From NCBI GenBank assembly GCA_016201185.1, contig JACQDG010000037.1:1-32161 (forward strand): 32,161 nt of DNA, given 5' to 3'. Below the pieces are notes generated by a model. It ran no database searches. It had not been told where the DNA came from and saw only the letters and a program-made list of their open reading frames with translations. How positions within the stretch are numbered: the stretch's first letter is position 1; each line of letters opens with the position of its first letter. This DNA comes from Acidobacteriota bacterium. Lineage in GTDB: Bacteria > Acidobacteriota > Terriglobia > Bryobacterales > JACQDG01. A program made the translations under genes and the position numbers. Positions 22,458 to 30,540 of this stretch are shown one piece after another.

Positions 22458-22874
22458 ATGACAACCAAGGTATTGATGGACGTCGAAGAATACCTGCGGA
22501 CCAGCTTCGAAGCCAGACTTGCCCTTGAAGTGATCCCCGAGATCCGCATCCCAATCCACCCCCGCCGTTACCGCGTGGCTGACATCGCTGTCTGGCGGGT
22601 GGGTGACATCGGCGAGCGAATTCCCACGGTCCCGCCCTTTCTGGCCATCGAGATCCTTTCTTCAGAGGACCGCATGGTGCGCATGCAACCGAAGATTCAG
22701 GAATACCTGTCGATCGGAGTGGAGTGGATCTGGCTTATCGACCCGGATGAACAGAAAGCGATCTGCTATTCGCAAAAAGCCCCAGCCGGCTTCCTCTGCG
22801 AGACCCTAAAAACTGAGAACCCCACGATTGAAATCGCGCTGGGGTCAGTTTTTCGCTTTCAAACTGGATGCTGA
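22458..22874 (+). CDS. Uma2/DUF820 family putative restriction-endonuclease-fold protein, internally deleted
   Basis: 138 residues, against the usual 180-200. MTTKVLMDVEEYLRTSFE is the typical Uma2 N-terminus and ARLALEVIPEIRIPI begins the nuclease core. Between them the family carries about 38 residues (PDCDYVDG..VERNVG...H...Q type); here Glu18 is joined directly to Ala19 at 22511/22512, in frame. The PD-(D/E)xK residues remain: Asp in RVADIAV, Glu in LAIEILS and Lys in QPKIQEY, followed by GVEWIWLIDPD. The role of Uma2 proteins is unproven; they are abundant in Acidobacteria and cyanobacteria. The start is set by the family N-terminus. Confidence 0.78.
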   Translation: MTTKVLMDVEEYLRTSFEARLALEVIPEIRIPIHPRRYRVADIAVWRVGDIGERIPTVPPFLAIEILSSEDRMVRMQPKIQEYLSIGVEWIWLIDPDEQKAICYSQKAPAGFLCETLKTENPTIEIALGSVFRFQTGC

Positions 22875-22904
22875 ATCTGACGGGCGCGCCGGAGCCTTTG
22901 CATC

Positions 22905-24149
22905 TTGACTAGCAGGCTCGTCCGAATCGATAGTGCCGTGTTTGCCCTCCTGCTGGTGGCCCTCGCCGGTGGTGTGTTCCTGTTCGGCCGCGCGAACATC
23001 ATCGCCGATTCGGTTGATTACTACGCCAACCTGCAACGGCTCTCGCCGGCTGGAGGCGAGCCCATCGTGCGCAATCTTCATTTTGCCGCCCAGCGCTCTC
23101 CTGGATTCAGCCTTGCCGCGCTGCTGCCCCATCTCCTTCTGGTCTACCTCGTGGACCCTGTGGTCGGGACCACCTCCGGCGGGCTCCCGCCGTCCTCACC
23201 CGCAGGGCCGCCCGGTCTCATCCCGCCCCAACCGCTGCTGCTGCGTCAGATACCGTTCCACGATTTTCCCGTGCCTCGCGAAAACAGTTGGTTCCAGTGG
23301 AAGCTGGCGCTCGCACTCGCGCTGACCAGCTATGGGTTTCTATTTGCCGGCCTGCTCGCGATCGCTTCCGCTCTGCGGCACGCTCATCCGGACTTGCCCG
23401 GCTGCAGCCTGCTCGCAGCCCTCCTTTTGGGTTCGCCCATCTTCGTGCACAACATCTTCGCGACGCCGCTGTACGCTACGCTGACGGCCTTCGGCGGCAG
23501 TGCCCTGTTCTGCGCCCGCTTCGCCCGGGCGATGGACAGCAAGCGGTGCGTCGACGGCATCGCTGCCGGCGCCTGGCTCGGCTTGGTGGTGCTCACGCGT
23601 CTCGAAACCGCTGTCTTCGCCGCCGCTCTCGCCGGACTGCTCCTGCTAGGCCGCGAGCGAACCCTTTGCCTCCGCCTCATCGCTGGAGCCTCCTGGGCCA
23701 CGATCGCTTGGGCCGCTTACAACTGGCGCGTCTTCGGTACGCCCCTGTCGTACGAAATTCTGCGCGGCGACATCAACCTCCTGCGTCTCGATTCCAGATA
23801 CATCCTGCGCTGCCTCATCCACCCTGCGTCCGGACTCCTCGTTTGGTCTCCCCTCGTATGTCTCGGGCTGCTGGGACTCCTCGCCGGCAAGTCCGCTACC
23901 CTGCGCTGCCTGGGAATTGCCGCGCTTCCCCTGATCGCCCTTTGGGTGGTGCGTATGCCGGTGATGCTCGTTCACCCGAGCCAGGTGCCTATGGAAATCG
24001 GCGGCATTCCCGTGATGCCGCCGCAAGGAGAGTTCGGGGCCTTCCAGTTGATCCGCTCCGACATCAATCGCTACGCGACCGTGCTAGCGCCCTTCGCCGT
24101 CCTCGGTCTGCGCGATCTCCTCGCGCGTCTTCGCTTTCGGCAGCGGTGA
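22905..24149 (+). CDS. polytopic membrane protein, possibly a GT-C glycosyltransferase
   Basis: 414 residues with about 8-9 hydrophobic helices, including AVFALLLVALAGGVFLFG, ALALALTSYGFLFAGLLAIA, AAVFAAALAGLLLL and LLGLLAGKSATLRCLGIAALPL. The first luminal-type loop contains IADSVDYYANL, with acidic residues where GT-C mannosyltransferase-like (GT39-type) enzymes place their catalytic aspartate, followed by RSPGFSLAALL. This suggests, but does not prove, a polyprenyl-phosphate-sugar transferase. The predicted start is TTG 22905; no good ribosome-binding site is visible and the true start could be internal. No homologue was recognised by name. Confidence 0.6.
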   Translation: MTSRLVRIDSAVFALLLVALAGGVFLFGRANIIADSVDYYANLQRLSPAGGEPIVRNLHFAAQRSPGFSLAALLPHLLLVYLVDPVVGTTSGGLPPSSPAGPPGLIPPQPLLLRQIPFHDFPVPRENSWFQWKLALALALTSYGFLFAGLLAIASALRHAHPDLPGCSLLAALLLGSPIFVHNIFATPLYATLTAFGGSALFCARFARAMDSKRCVDGIAAGAWLGLVVLTRLETAVFAAALAGLLLLGRERTLCLRLIAGASWATIAWAAYNWRVFGTPLSYEILRGDINLLRLDSRYILRCLIHPASGLLVWSPLVCLGLLGLLAGKSATLRCLGIAALPLIALWVVRMPVMLVHPSQVPMEIGGIPVMPPQGEFGAFQLIRSDINRYATVLAPFAVLGLRDLLARLRFRQR

Positions 24150-24391
24150 TCATTTACGCAGGCTTCCCGAAAGCTCACAGTTCAACACCGCATCTCAGCG
24201 AAGGATGTGGTATTGTCTTGCCCGAGGCAAACTTCGACCGGCCATCACCGAAAGGAGATTTCGCTTTCAGAGCTGAGCGCAGCGTTTTCCTTGCAGTCCG
24301 CCAGAGCAGCGGTGCAGCTTCGCCGTGCTATCATGAGAGTCAGGAACAGCCGCAGGCACAACCGTTGGGCGCTCCGGCGGCGCTGCCGAAC
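24150..24391 (+). other. gene-free stretch before deoC
   Basis: About 240 bases between the membrane-protein stop and the deoC start. It holds a TATCAT (24329-24334) and an AAAGGAGA that could be promoter or ribosome-binding elements, but neither is positioned at a convincing start codon. The deoC frame stays open across it without a recognisable protein pattern, so an N-terminal extension was not accepted. Confidence 0.4.
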
Positions 24392-25240
24392 GTGAACTCC
24401 ATCGAACTCGACGAGCTTGTGGCGCAGATTGGAGAAGAATTGCTGGCGCGCCTGGGCCGGGAAACGCCTCCGCTCGCCGCGCGTTCTGGAGCTTCAGCGG
24501 CCGGAACACAAAGCATTCAAGAAATCCTCGCCGCGGGCGCCGACCGTGTCTCGGCCAGCGGCTGCGTGACGGACCTCGACCGCGGCTTCGCCGCCCGTAT
24601 CGACCATACTTTGTTGCGTCCTGAGATCGCGCGGGAGGAGATCCTCCGGCTTTGTGGCGAGGCGAAGCAGTTCGGTTTTGCCAGTGTTTGCGTTAATCCC
24701 GTCTGGGTGAGCCTTTGTGCCGGCTTGCTCCACGGCGCGCCAGTGAAGGTCTCGACCGTTGTAGGATTCCCCTTGGGAGCCACGTTGACCGAGACGAAGC
24801 GCGCGGAAACGGAGCTGGTCATTAAGCTAGGAGCCGAAGAGATCGACATGGTCATGCCGGTGGGGGCGATGCGCTCCGGTGACTTGGACCTGGTCTACCT
24901 GGATGTTGCCGGGGTGGTCGAAGTGGCCCGCCGCGCCGGCGCTATTGTCAAGGTCATCTTGGAAACCGCATTGCTGAGCGAGGAGGAAAAAATCCGCGCC
25001 TGTGCTGTGGCCAGGCTGGCTGGCGCCGACTTTGTCAAGACCTCCAGCGGCTTCGGGCCCGCCGGCGCCACCACGTCCGACGTTGCCCTGATGCGCCGCG
25101 TGGTGGGCGGCGCCCGCCCCGAGGACCATGCCGGGGTGATCCCGGCTGTGGCCCTCGGCATCGCCACCAGCGCCAGCGTCAGGATCAGCGACGAAGCGAG
25201 GAGTGCCGGCAGGCTCGCCGCCGCCCCCATTGGAAGATGA
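24392..25240 (+). CDS. deoC: deoxyribose-phosphate aldolase, C-terminal catalytic loop altered
   Basis: 282 residues from GTG 24392. After a helical extension (VNSIELDELVAQIGEELLAR) the TIM barrel starts at AARIDHTLLRPE, with CVNPVWV, VSTVVGFPLGA, LGAEEIDMVMPVGAM and the Schiff-base lysine in ADFVKTSSGFGPAGAT. DeoC splits deoxyribose 5-phosphate into glyceraldehyde 3-phosphate and acetaldehyde. After MRRVVG the family has GVK(A/P)(A/S)GGIRT carrying the second catalytic lysine; here about 10 residues are absent and GARPEDHAGVIPAVALGIAT leads into SASVRI. Activity is therefore doubtful. The stop overlaps the next gene's start (ATGA). The GTG was chosen because it precedes the conserved helical extension. 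Confidence 0.82.
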   Translation: MNSIELDELVAQIGEELLARLGRETPPLAARSGASAAGTQSIQEILAAGADRVSASGCVTDLDRGFAARIDHTLLRPEIAREEILRLCGEAKQFGFASVCVNPVWVSLCAGLLHGAPVKVSTVVGFPLGATLTETKRAETELVIKLGAEEIDMVMPVGAMRSGDLDLVYLDVAGVVEVARRAGAIVKVILETALLSEEEKIRACAVARLAGADFVKTSSGFGPAGATTSDVALMRRVVGGARPEDHAGVIPAVALGIATSASVRISDEARSAGRLAAAPIGR

Positions 25241-26982
25241 GCACCGTAGCAACGACGCCTTTCAAAAAACGCAGCGACCTGCTCGACTTCATGCTCGAAG
25301 TCGCCGAGGTCTCCGCCGGCACGCTGGAACTGGAAAAGCTGCTCCCCACTCTGGCCGGGTTGGTGAAGAAGGTCATTCCTTGCGAAATTCTTGCCATCCT
25401 GCTGGCGAATGATAAGGGCGATACGCTGCGGATCCGGTTCGCCATCGGCTACCGCGAGGAAGTGATCGAACACCTCAGGATCAAGGTGGGGGAGGGAATT
25501 ACGGGAACGGCGGCGGCCACCCTGCGCCCCGTGCTGGTGAACGATGTGCGGAAAGACCCGCGCTACCTGAATGCCCTGGACGCGGTACGCTCCGAGCTGG
25601 CTGTCCCCATGTCGGCCCGCGGCCGGCTGGTGGGCGTCATCGACATTCAGTCCACGCAGCTCAGCGCCTATAGCGAGCAGGAGCAGGGAATCGTGGAGCT
25701 GATCGCTTCGCGAATGGCCATGGCGATCGACAACGCGCGGCTCTACCGGCGGGTGGTCAAGCAGAACCGGACCCTGAAAACCCTGACATCGATCGCCCAG
25801 GAATTCACCTCCATCCTTGACCTCGATGCGCTGCTGCGCAAGATTTCCGAGCTGGTGCGGCAGTTGATCCATTACGATTCCTTCAGCATCCTGCTGCTGG
25901 AGCGGGGGGCCTCGGTGCTGAAGCATTACATCAGCGTCCGCTACAATCAGCGCGTGCAGCAGGACAACGTCCCCCTGGGGCGGGGAATCGTTGGGGCGGC
26001 GGCGGAAGGTAGACAACTCGTGCTGGTGCCGGATACCAGCCAAGATCCGCGCTATATCGAGTGCGATGCCGGCACCCGGTCGGAGGTCGCCGTGCCGCTG
26101 ATCGTCCAGAATCGGGTGATCGGCGTGCTCGACCTGGAGAGCGACCGGCTGAACTACTTTACGGAAGATCACGTCAGGACTCTGGCGCTGCTGGCCCCGC
26201 AGATCGCCACGGCCATCGAGAACGCCCGGCTCTACCAGCGCGTGGCGGAAAACGAAGCGCGCCTGGAGGCGGACCTGGGGGCGGCGCGCCAGCTCCAGCA
26301 GCATCTGCTGCCGGAGTGCTGCCCGCAGGTCGAGGGGTTGAGTCTGGCGGCGCGCTGCGTGCCAGCGCAGCAGATCGGCGGCGACCTTTACGATTTTTTC
26401 ACCTTTCCGGAGAAACACCTTGGCATCGTGGTGGGCGACGTCAGCGGCAAGGGCGCCGCGGCGGCGCTCTACGGCGCGCTGGTCAGCGGCCTGATCCGGC
26501 TGCTGGCGCAGCAAAACCGTTCCCCGGCTGGCGTGTTGCGTGCTATTAACAAAACGCTGCTCCAGCGCCAGATCGACGCCAGCTACGTGACGCTGCTGTG
26601 CGCTCAGTGGCACCCGGAACATCGGGCCATGGTGATAGCCAACGCCGGATTGCCTCTCCCCATCATTTGCAGCGGGGGTCGGGTGACCGAGCAGCGCGTG
26701 GCCGGCATCCCGCTGGGGCTGTTGGGCCAAAGCGACTATGAAGAAGTCGTGGTGCGGCTGGCGCCGGGCGACATACTGGTGTTCGCTTCCGACGGCATCA
26801 TGGACAGCCGGGACAGCTTCGGCCAGGAATACGGCCGCCACAGGCTCGCCCGCCTGATTGAGCAGCATCGGGAACTGTCGGCCACCGCCCTTCTCGCGAA
26901 GATCTTTCACGACGTGACGAACCATGCCGCCGGGGCGCCCGCCTTCGATGATCAGACCGCGCTAGTGGTCAAGGTGAAATAA
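25237..26982 (+). CDS. GAF-GAF-PP2C (RsbU/SpoIIE-type) serine phosphatase
   Basis: 581 residues: GAF domain 1 (about 20-175, ending VELIASRMAMAIDNARLYRR), GAF domain 2 (about 195-350, ending LAPQIATAIENARLYQR), a short coiled-coil linker (NEARLEADLGAARQLQQHLLP), and a PPM/SpoIIE catalytic domain (about 375-581). Metal-binding acidic motifs are GGDLYDFF, VVGDVSGKG, FASDGIMDS and AFDDQTALV. This family dephosphorylates anti-sigma-factor antagonists or related serine-phosphorylated partners in response to ligands sensed by GAF domains. No cognate STAS or anti-sigma gene is adjacent. It overlaps deoC by 4 bases, and lysA follows by 7 bases. Confidence 0.9.
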   Translation: MSTVATTPFKKRSDLLDFMLEVAEVSAGTLELEKLLPTLAGLVKKVIPCEILAILLANDKGDTLRIRFAIGYREEVIEHLRIKVGEGITGTAAATLRPVLVNDVRKDPRYLNALDAVRSELAVPMSARGRLVGVIDIQSTQLSAYSEQEQGIVELIASRMAMAIDNARLYRRVVKQNRTLKTLTSIAQEFTSILDLDALLRKISELVRQLIHYDSFSILLLERGASVLKHYISVRYNQRVQQDNVPLGRGIVGAAAEGRQLVLVPDTSQDPRYIECDAGTRSEVAVPLIVQNRVIGVLDLESDRLNYFTEDHVRTLALLAPQIATAIENARLYQRVAENEARLEADLGAARQLQQHLLPECCPQVEGLSLAARCVPAQQIGGDLYDFFTFPEKHLGIVVGDVSGKGAAAALYGALVSGLIRLLAQQNRSPAGVLRAINKTLLQRQIDASYVTLLCAQWHPEHRAMVIANAGLPLPIICSGGRVTEQRVAGIPLGLLGQSDYEEVVVRLAPGDILVFASDGIMDSRDSFGQEYGRHRLARLIEQHRELSATALLAKIFHDVTNHAAGAPAFDDQTALVVKVK

Positions 26983-26989
26983 GAAGCAA

Positions 26990-28240
26990 ATGGTGCGCGG
27001 CTTCGAATACAAGCGCGGACAGTTGCACTGCGAGGACCTGCCCCTGGCCGAAGTTGCCGGCCGGGTGGGCACCCCGTGCTACCTCTACTCCGCCAGCGCC
27101 ATCGTCGGCAATTACGAGGCGTATGCCCAGGCCTGCGCGCGTGTCCCCGTCTCGGTCCACTACTCCTTGAAGGCCAACTCGTCGTTGGGCGTGCTCGGCC
27201 TGCTGGCCCGTCGCGGGGCGGGCTTCGACATCGTTTCCGGCGGTGAGCTGTTTCGCGTTCTGCAAGCGGGCGGCGACCCGGAGCGCATTGTCTTTTCCGG
27301 CGTGGGCAAGACGTCCGATGAGATCGATTACGCCCTGGGCGCTGGCATTGCGCTGTTTAATTGCGAATCCGACGCGGAGGTGGAGCTGGTGAACCGGCGG
27401 GCCTGCAAGCGCCGGTTGCGGGCCCCTATCGCCCTGCGCGTCAACCCGGACGTGAGCGTGGAAACACATCCCTTCATCGCCACCGGGCTTCGCGAGCACA
27501 AGTTCGGGATCGATATCGTGGAGGCCGAAGAGCTTTACTGCCGCGCGGCCCGGATGGAGGGCTTGGTCGTGAAAGGCGTGAGCTGCCACATCGGCTCGCA
27601 GATCTTCGATATCCAGGCCTTCGTCGAGGCGTTGCGGAAGATCCTGGCTCTGGTGGAGAGATTGCACGGTCGGGGCATCTCCATCCGGCATCTCGACCTG
27701 GGTGGCGGGCTCGGCGTGGGTTACCGGCGCGAGGACGCCTCGCCCACCATCGACGATTATATGCAGGCCCTGTCAAGAGAGCTGGCGGGGCGGGGCCTCC
27801 ACTTGATGGTCGAGCCGGGTCGCTCCATCGTGGCCCAAGCCGGCGTGCTGCTCGCAACCGTGCTCTACAGGAAGCGGTCGGGCGCCAAGGAATTCGTGAT
27901 CCTGGACGCGGCCATGAACGACCTGATCCGCCCCGCCCTCTATGAGTCTTACCACGACATTATCGCGGTGAAACCGAACCAGGGCCCGCCCGTCAAAGCC
28001 GACATCGTCGGGCCCGTGTGCGAAACCGGCGATTTCTTTGCCCGCGACCGGGAAATTACCCCTGTCGCGCCGGGCGACCTGGTAGCTGTGTGCACGGTGG
28101 GGGCTTACGGGTTCGTGCTTTCTTCCAATTACAATTCCCGGCCCCGCGCGGCCGAGGTGCTGGTGGACGGCGCCGGCTTTACCGTGATCCGTGACCGGGA
28201 AACCTACGCCGACCTGATCCGCGGCGAGCGCACGGTGTGA
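26990..28240 (+). CDS. lysA: diaminopimelate decarboxylase
   Basis: 416 residues of fold-type III PLP decarboxylase, which converts meso-diaminopimelate to lysine. The PLP lysine is Lys61 in VHYSLKANSS; further landmarks are GAGFDIVSGGELF, the HKFGI motif, VSCHIGSQI, LDLGGGLGVGY (phosphate binding), MVEPGRSIVA and the catalytic cysteine in VCETGDFFA. Length and blocks are complete. It is the last gene of the deoC-phosphatase-lysA run. The ATG is the first after the phosphatase stop. Confidence 0.94.
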   Translation: MVRGFEYKRGQLHCEDLPLAEVAGRVGTPCYLYSASAIVGNYEAYAQACARVPVSVHYSLKANSSLGVLGLLARRGAGFDIVSGGELFRVLQAGGDPERIVFSGVGKTSDEIDYALGAGIALFNCESDAEVELVNRRACKRRLRAPIALRVNPDVSVETHPFIATGLREHKFGIDIVEAEELYCRAARMEGLVVKGVSCHIGSQIFDIQAFVEALRKILALVERLHGRGISIRHLDLGGGLGVGYRREDASPTIDDYMQALSRELAGRGLHLMVEPGRSIVAQAGVLLATVLYRKRSGAKEFVILDAAMNDLIRPALYESYHDIIAVKPNQGPPVKADIVGPVCETGDFFARDREITPVAPGDLVAVCTVGAYGFVLSSNYNSRPRAAEVLVDGAGFTVIRDRETYADLIRGERTV

Positions 28241-28304
28241 CGGAAGAAACGAAACCACCACAGAGTTGCGGGGGAAATGTTAGCGAAAAGCAGACGCCCT
28301 CTGC

Positions 28305-28310
28305 TATATT
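28305..28310 (+). promoter_or_regulatory. candidate -10 (TATATT) of the cyclase gene
   Basis: TATATT ends 12 nt before ATG 28323, in the 82-base gap after lysA, giving a leader of only a few nucleotides. The -35 is unclear. The same gap holds a CCACCACAGAG half-site like the arms of the palindromic repeat at 13306-13381. Confidence 0.35.
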
Positions 28311-28322
28311 TCTGCGGGAACG

Positions 28323-29126
28323 ATGACCAACCTTTTTGACCTCGTTGAAAAAGCAAAGGTTTACGACCTGGCCCAGCCGTACTTCGTGGGTATGCCGCAC
28401 CACCCGGCGCATCCGCCGTTCCTGTTTGGGCTGTCGAAGAAGCACGGTGATATGGTCGGGCCGGGTGGCAACAGCTCGGCGGCCGAAGCGCTTGCCCTGG
28501 GCGGCCATGTGGGCACCCACATCGACGCGCTGTGCCACTTTTCCTGCGGCGGGAAACTGCACGGCGGCGTGGAGGCGGCCGCGGTCCAATCGTACGGCGG
28601 CGGCCTGGAGAAGTGGTCGGTTGACACGATGCCCCCCATTCTGCGCCGCGGGGTGCTGCTCGATATTGCCGGTCACGAGAATGTAGAAGCGCTGCCGGCC
28701 GACTTTACGATCACTCCGGATCACCTGGAGTCGGCGGCCCGACGGGAAGGCGTCGAGATCCGTCGCGGCGACGTGGTGCTGTTGCGCACCGGCTGGGCGC
28801 AGTACTGGAATGACGCGGCCAGCTACATTGCGACTGTGCACGGCGCCCCCACAGGGCCCGGACCCGAGTTGCACGGTGCCCGCTGGCTGAGCGCGCGAGG
28901 CATCTTTGGCGCCGGCTCCGACACCATCGCCTTCGAGCGCGTTCCCGCGCCCAACATGCCCGTTCACGTCCATTTGCTTGTCGAAAGCGGCATTCACATC
29001 ATCGAGGCGCTGAATCTGGAGCTATTGGCCGCCGCGGGGGTGTACACTTTTCTGTTTGTGGCCGCGCCGCTCAAGATCCGTGGCGGCACCGGTTCGCCCA
29101 TTCGTCCGTTCGCTTTGGGCCTATGA
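28323..29126 (+). CDS. cyclase family metal-dependent hydrolase (kynurenine formamidase-like)
   Basis: 267 residues of the PF04199 cyclase family. The metal-binding motif HVGTHIDALCHF is present, with DLAQPYFVGMPHHP near the N-terminus, IRRGDVVLLRTGWAQYW, and the C-terminal VHVHLLVESGIHIIEALNL, where the histidines and Glu of the second motif lie. Members hydrolyse N-formylkynurenine or other amides and lactones; the neighbours do not include tryptophan-degradation genes, so the substrate is open. Complete length. The Gfo/Idh/MocA gene follows by 39 bases. Confidence 0.87.
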   Translation: MTNLFDLVEKAKVYDLAQPYFVGMPHHPAHPPFLFGLSKKHGDMVGPGGNSSAAEALALGGHVGTHIDALCHFSCGGKLHGGVEAAAVQSYGGGLEKWSVDTMPPILRRGVLLDIAGHENVEALPADFTITPDHLESAARREGVEIRRGDVVLLRTGWAQYWNDAASYIATVHGAPTGPGPELHGARWLSARGIFGAGSDTIAFERVPAPNMPVHVHLLVESGIHIIEALNLELLAAAGVYTFLFVAAPLKIRGGTGSPIRPFALGL

Positions 29127-29165
29127 GAGCCCCGTAGACTCATCACCGGAGCGAAGCGCTTTCTT

Positions 29166-30263
29166 ATGAAAATCGGGTTGGCCTTTATCGGAGCTGGGTC
29201 TGTCATCGAGGGACGTCATCTGCCGGCGCTGGCGGCGGTTTCCGGCTTTGTCGTGCGCTCTGTGTATGATCCTGACAAACAAGCGGCCGGCCGGGTGGCC
29301 GCTGCGGCCGGGGCCCGGGTGGCGGCGACGCTCGAAGAGGCCGTGCGGGGTGACGACGTCCAGGCCGTCACGGTGGCTTCTCCCAACGTGTTTCACCGCG
29401 CCGGGGTAGAGGCGGCGGCCGCGGCCGGCAAACACATTCTCTGCGAGAAGCCTATCGCCACCAACCTGCGCGACGCCCGCGCCATCCTCCAGGCCGCCGA
29501 GCGTGCCGGCATTGTACTGCAGATCGGCTTTCACCACCGCTTCACAACCGAATACCGGCTCACCCGCCGCCTGCTCGAGGCCGGCGTCGTCGGCAAGATT
29601 CGCGCCTTCCAGACCATGCTGGCCGAGCCAATCAGCCTGGTCCCGGGCGGCGACAATTACCGGCTGAAGCCCGAGCTTTCCGGTGGCCTCACGCTGATCG
29701 ATTTCGGCTCCCATCGCATCGATCAAATGCGCGGTCTTTTGGGCGAGGTGGCGCAAATCTCTGCGCAATTTGCGAGCGTAGTCCCCGGCCACGGCATGGA
29801 TGACAACGTCACCCTGGAGGTCGAAACTCGGGAAGGCGCTCTGGGCACCCTCAGCTTCCAGCGCTTTTCCCGCGGCGCGATCACGCCGACCACCCTGCTT
29901 GGCGAAAAGGGCGTGCTGTGCTTCAGTTCTTACGTTGTGAATCCGGTGCAGGCGTCGCCGGTGGCCGCTTTCACCGAGGAGCCGCTGCCCCAGGACGCGT
30001 TAGCCTTCTCTCGTCCGCTCGACTGGTGGAATCCGCCGCAGCCGGGCTGGACGACCTTCTGGCCGCCGGTTGAGAATCCTTACGCCGCCGAATACGCTGC
30101 CTTCTTGGCTTCCATCCGCGATAAGACCCCGCCCGCGGTCACGGGCTTTGACGGTTACCAGGCGCTGGAGATTGTGATCGGCGCCTATAAGGCGTTTGCC
30201 GCTCGCCATGCCGTGACTTTGCCACTCGACCCTGAGGAAGAGATCCCGATTCCAAAATTCTAG
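29166..30263 (+). CDS. Gfo/Idh/MocA family oxidoreductase
   Basis: 365 residues. The N-terminal Rossmann domain starts GLAFIGAGSVIEGRHLPALA and continues to VTVASPNVFHRAGVEAAAAA and the EKPIA motif (CEKPIATNL), where the lysine acts in catalysis. The C-terminal alpha/beta domain (about 125-365) contains IGFHHRFT, LIDFGSHRID and the terminal FDGYQALEIVIGAYKA. The family uses NAD(P) to oxidise or reduce sugars and related polyols; substrate unknown. It is probably co-transcribed with the cyclase gene. No Shine-Dalgarno sequence is obvious. Confidence 0.87.
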   Translation: MKIGLAFIGAGSVIEGRHLPALAAVSGFVVRSVYDPDKQAAGRVAAAAGARVAATLEEAVRGDDVQAVTVASPNVFHRAGVEAAAAAGKHILCEKPIATNLRDARAILQAAERAGIVLQIGFHHRFTTEYRLTRRLLEAGVVGKIRAFQTMLAEPISLVPGGDNYRLKPELSGGLTLIDFGSHRIDQMRGLLGEVAQISAQFASVVPGHGMDDNVTLEVETREGALGTLSFQRFSRGAITPTTLLGEKGVLCFSSYVVNPVQASPVAAFTEEPLPQDALAFSRPLDWWNPPQPGWTTFWPPVENPYAAEYAAFLASIRDKTPPAVTGFDGYQALEIVIGAYKAFAARHAVTLPLDPEEEIPIPKF

Positions 30264-30303
30264 CCGCCGATGGAAACCGATAAACACCGCCGCTGATTTC
30301 CGC
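30264..30303. repeat. degenerate CCGATNAAxxCCG-type intergenic repeat
   Basis: Just after the oxidoreductase stop, units CCGCCGATGGAAA, CCGATAAACA and CCGCCGCTGATTTCC form an imperfect array like the scattered 'cGATgAAcgCcGATaAA' intergenic repeats seen in many environmental bacteria. Recognised by eye only. Confidence 0.4.
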
Positions 30304-30404
30304 AACAAAAAAGTCATACACGCTCAAGTAAGTTCGATTTCTCCAGTTACTCCGGCGAATTTTCTGTGTTCGACCCGATTTGATTGCGTGATAAGATCAG
30401 CCGA

Positions 30405-30467
30405 GGGATGACATCTTTGCATCCCGGTTTCCTTTTGTCTATCGGCCGACTCCTTCCTCCTGGAGTC
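30405..30467 (+). promoter_or_regulatory. leader with two hairpins before the TIGR03437-type gene
   Basis: In the 277-base upstream region, GGGATG (30405-30410) pairs with CATCCC (30420-30425), and GACTCC (30448-30453) pairs with GGAGTC (30462-30467) around a pyrimidine-rich loop that includes TTCCTCCT, a complement to Shine-Dalgarno sequences. A TAAGAT near 30392 could be the -10. An AGGAG lies about 10 nt before ATG 30541. A structured leader is possible but unproven. Confidence 0.35.
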
Positions 30468-30540
30468 TTGCTAATTAATAAGACCTAGTAGACACAGGAG
30501 CGTAGAAGCTTCCAGTTCGCCAATCTTAGGAGTAGGGATC

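Noticed and set aside
23288..24391. N-terminal extension of the deoC frame into the membrane-protein gene
   Set aside because: The extra translation is Arg/Pro-rich and overlaps a well-supported hydrophobic protein in another frame; GTG 24392 gives a family-like N-terminus.
24895..26925. Minus-strand frame of about 676 codons antisense to the GAF-PP2C phosphatase
   Set aside because: It is a GC-driven shadow of a gene with complete GAF and PP2C motifs.
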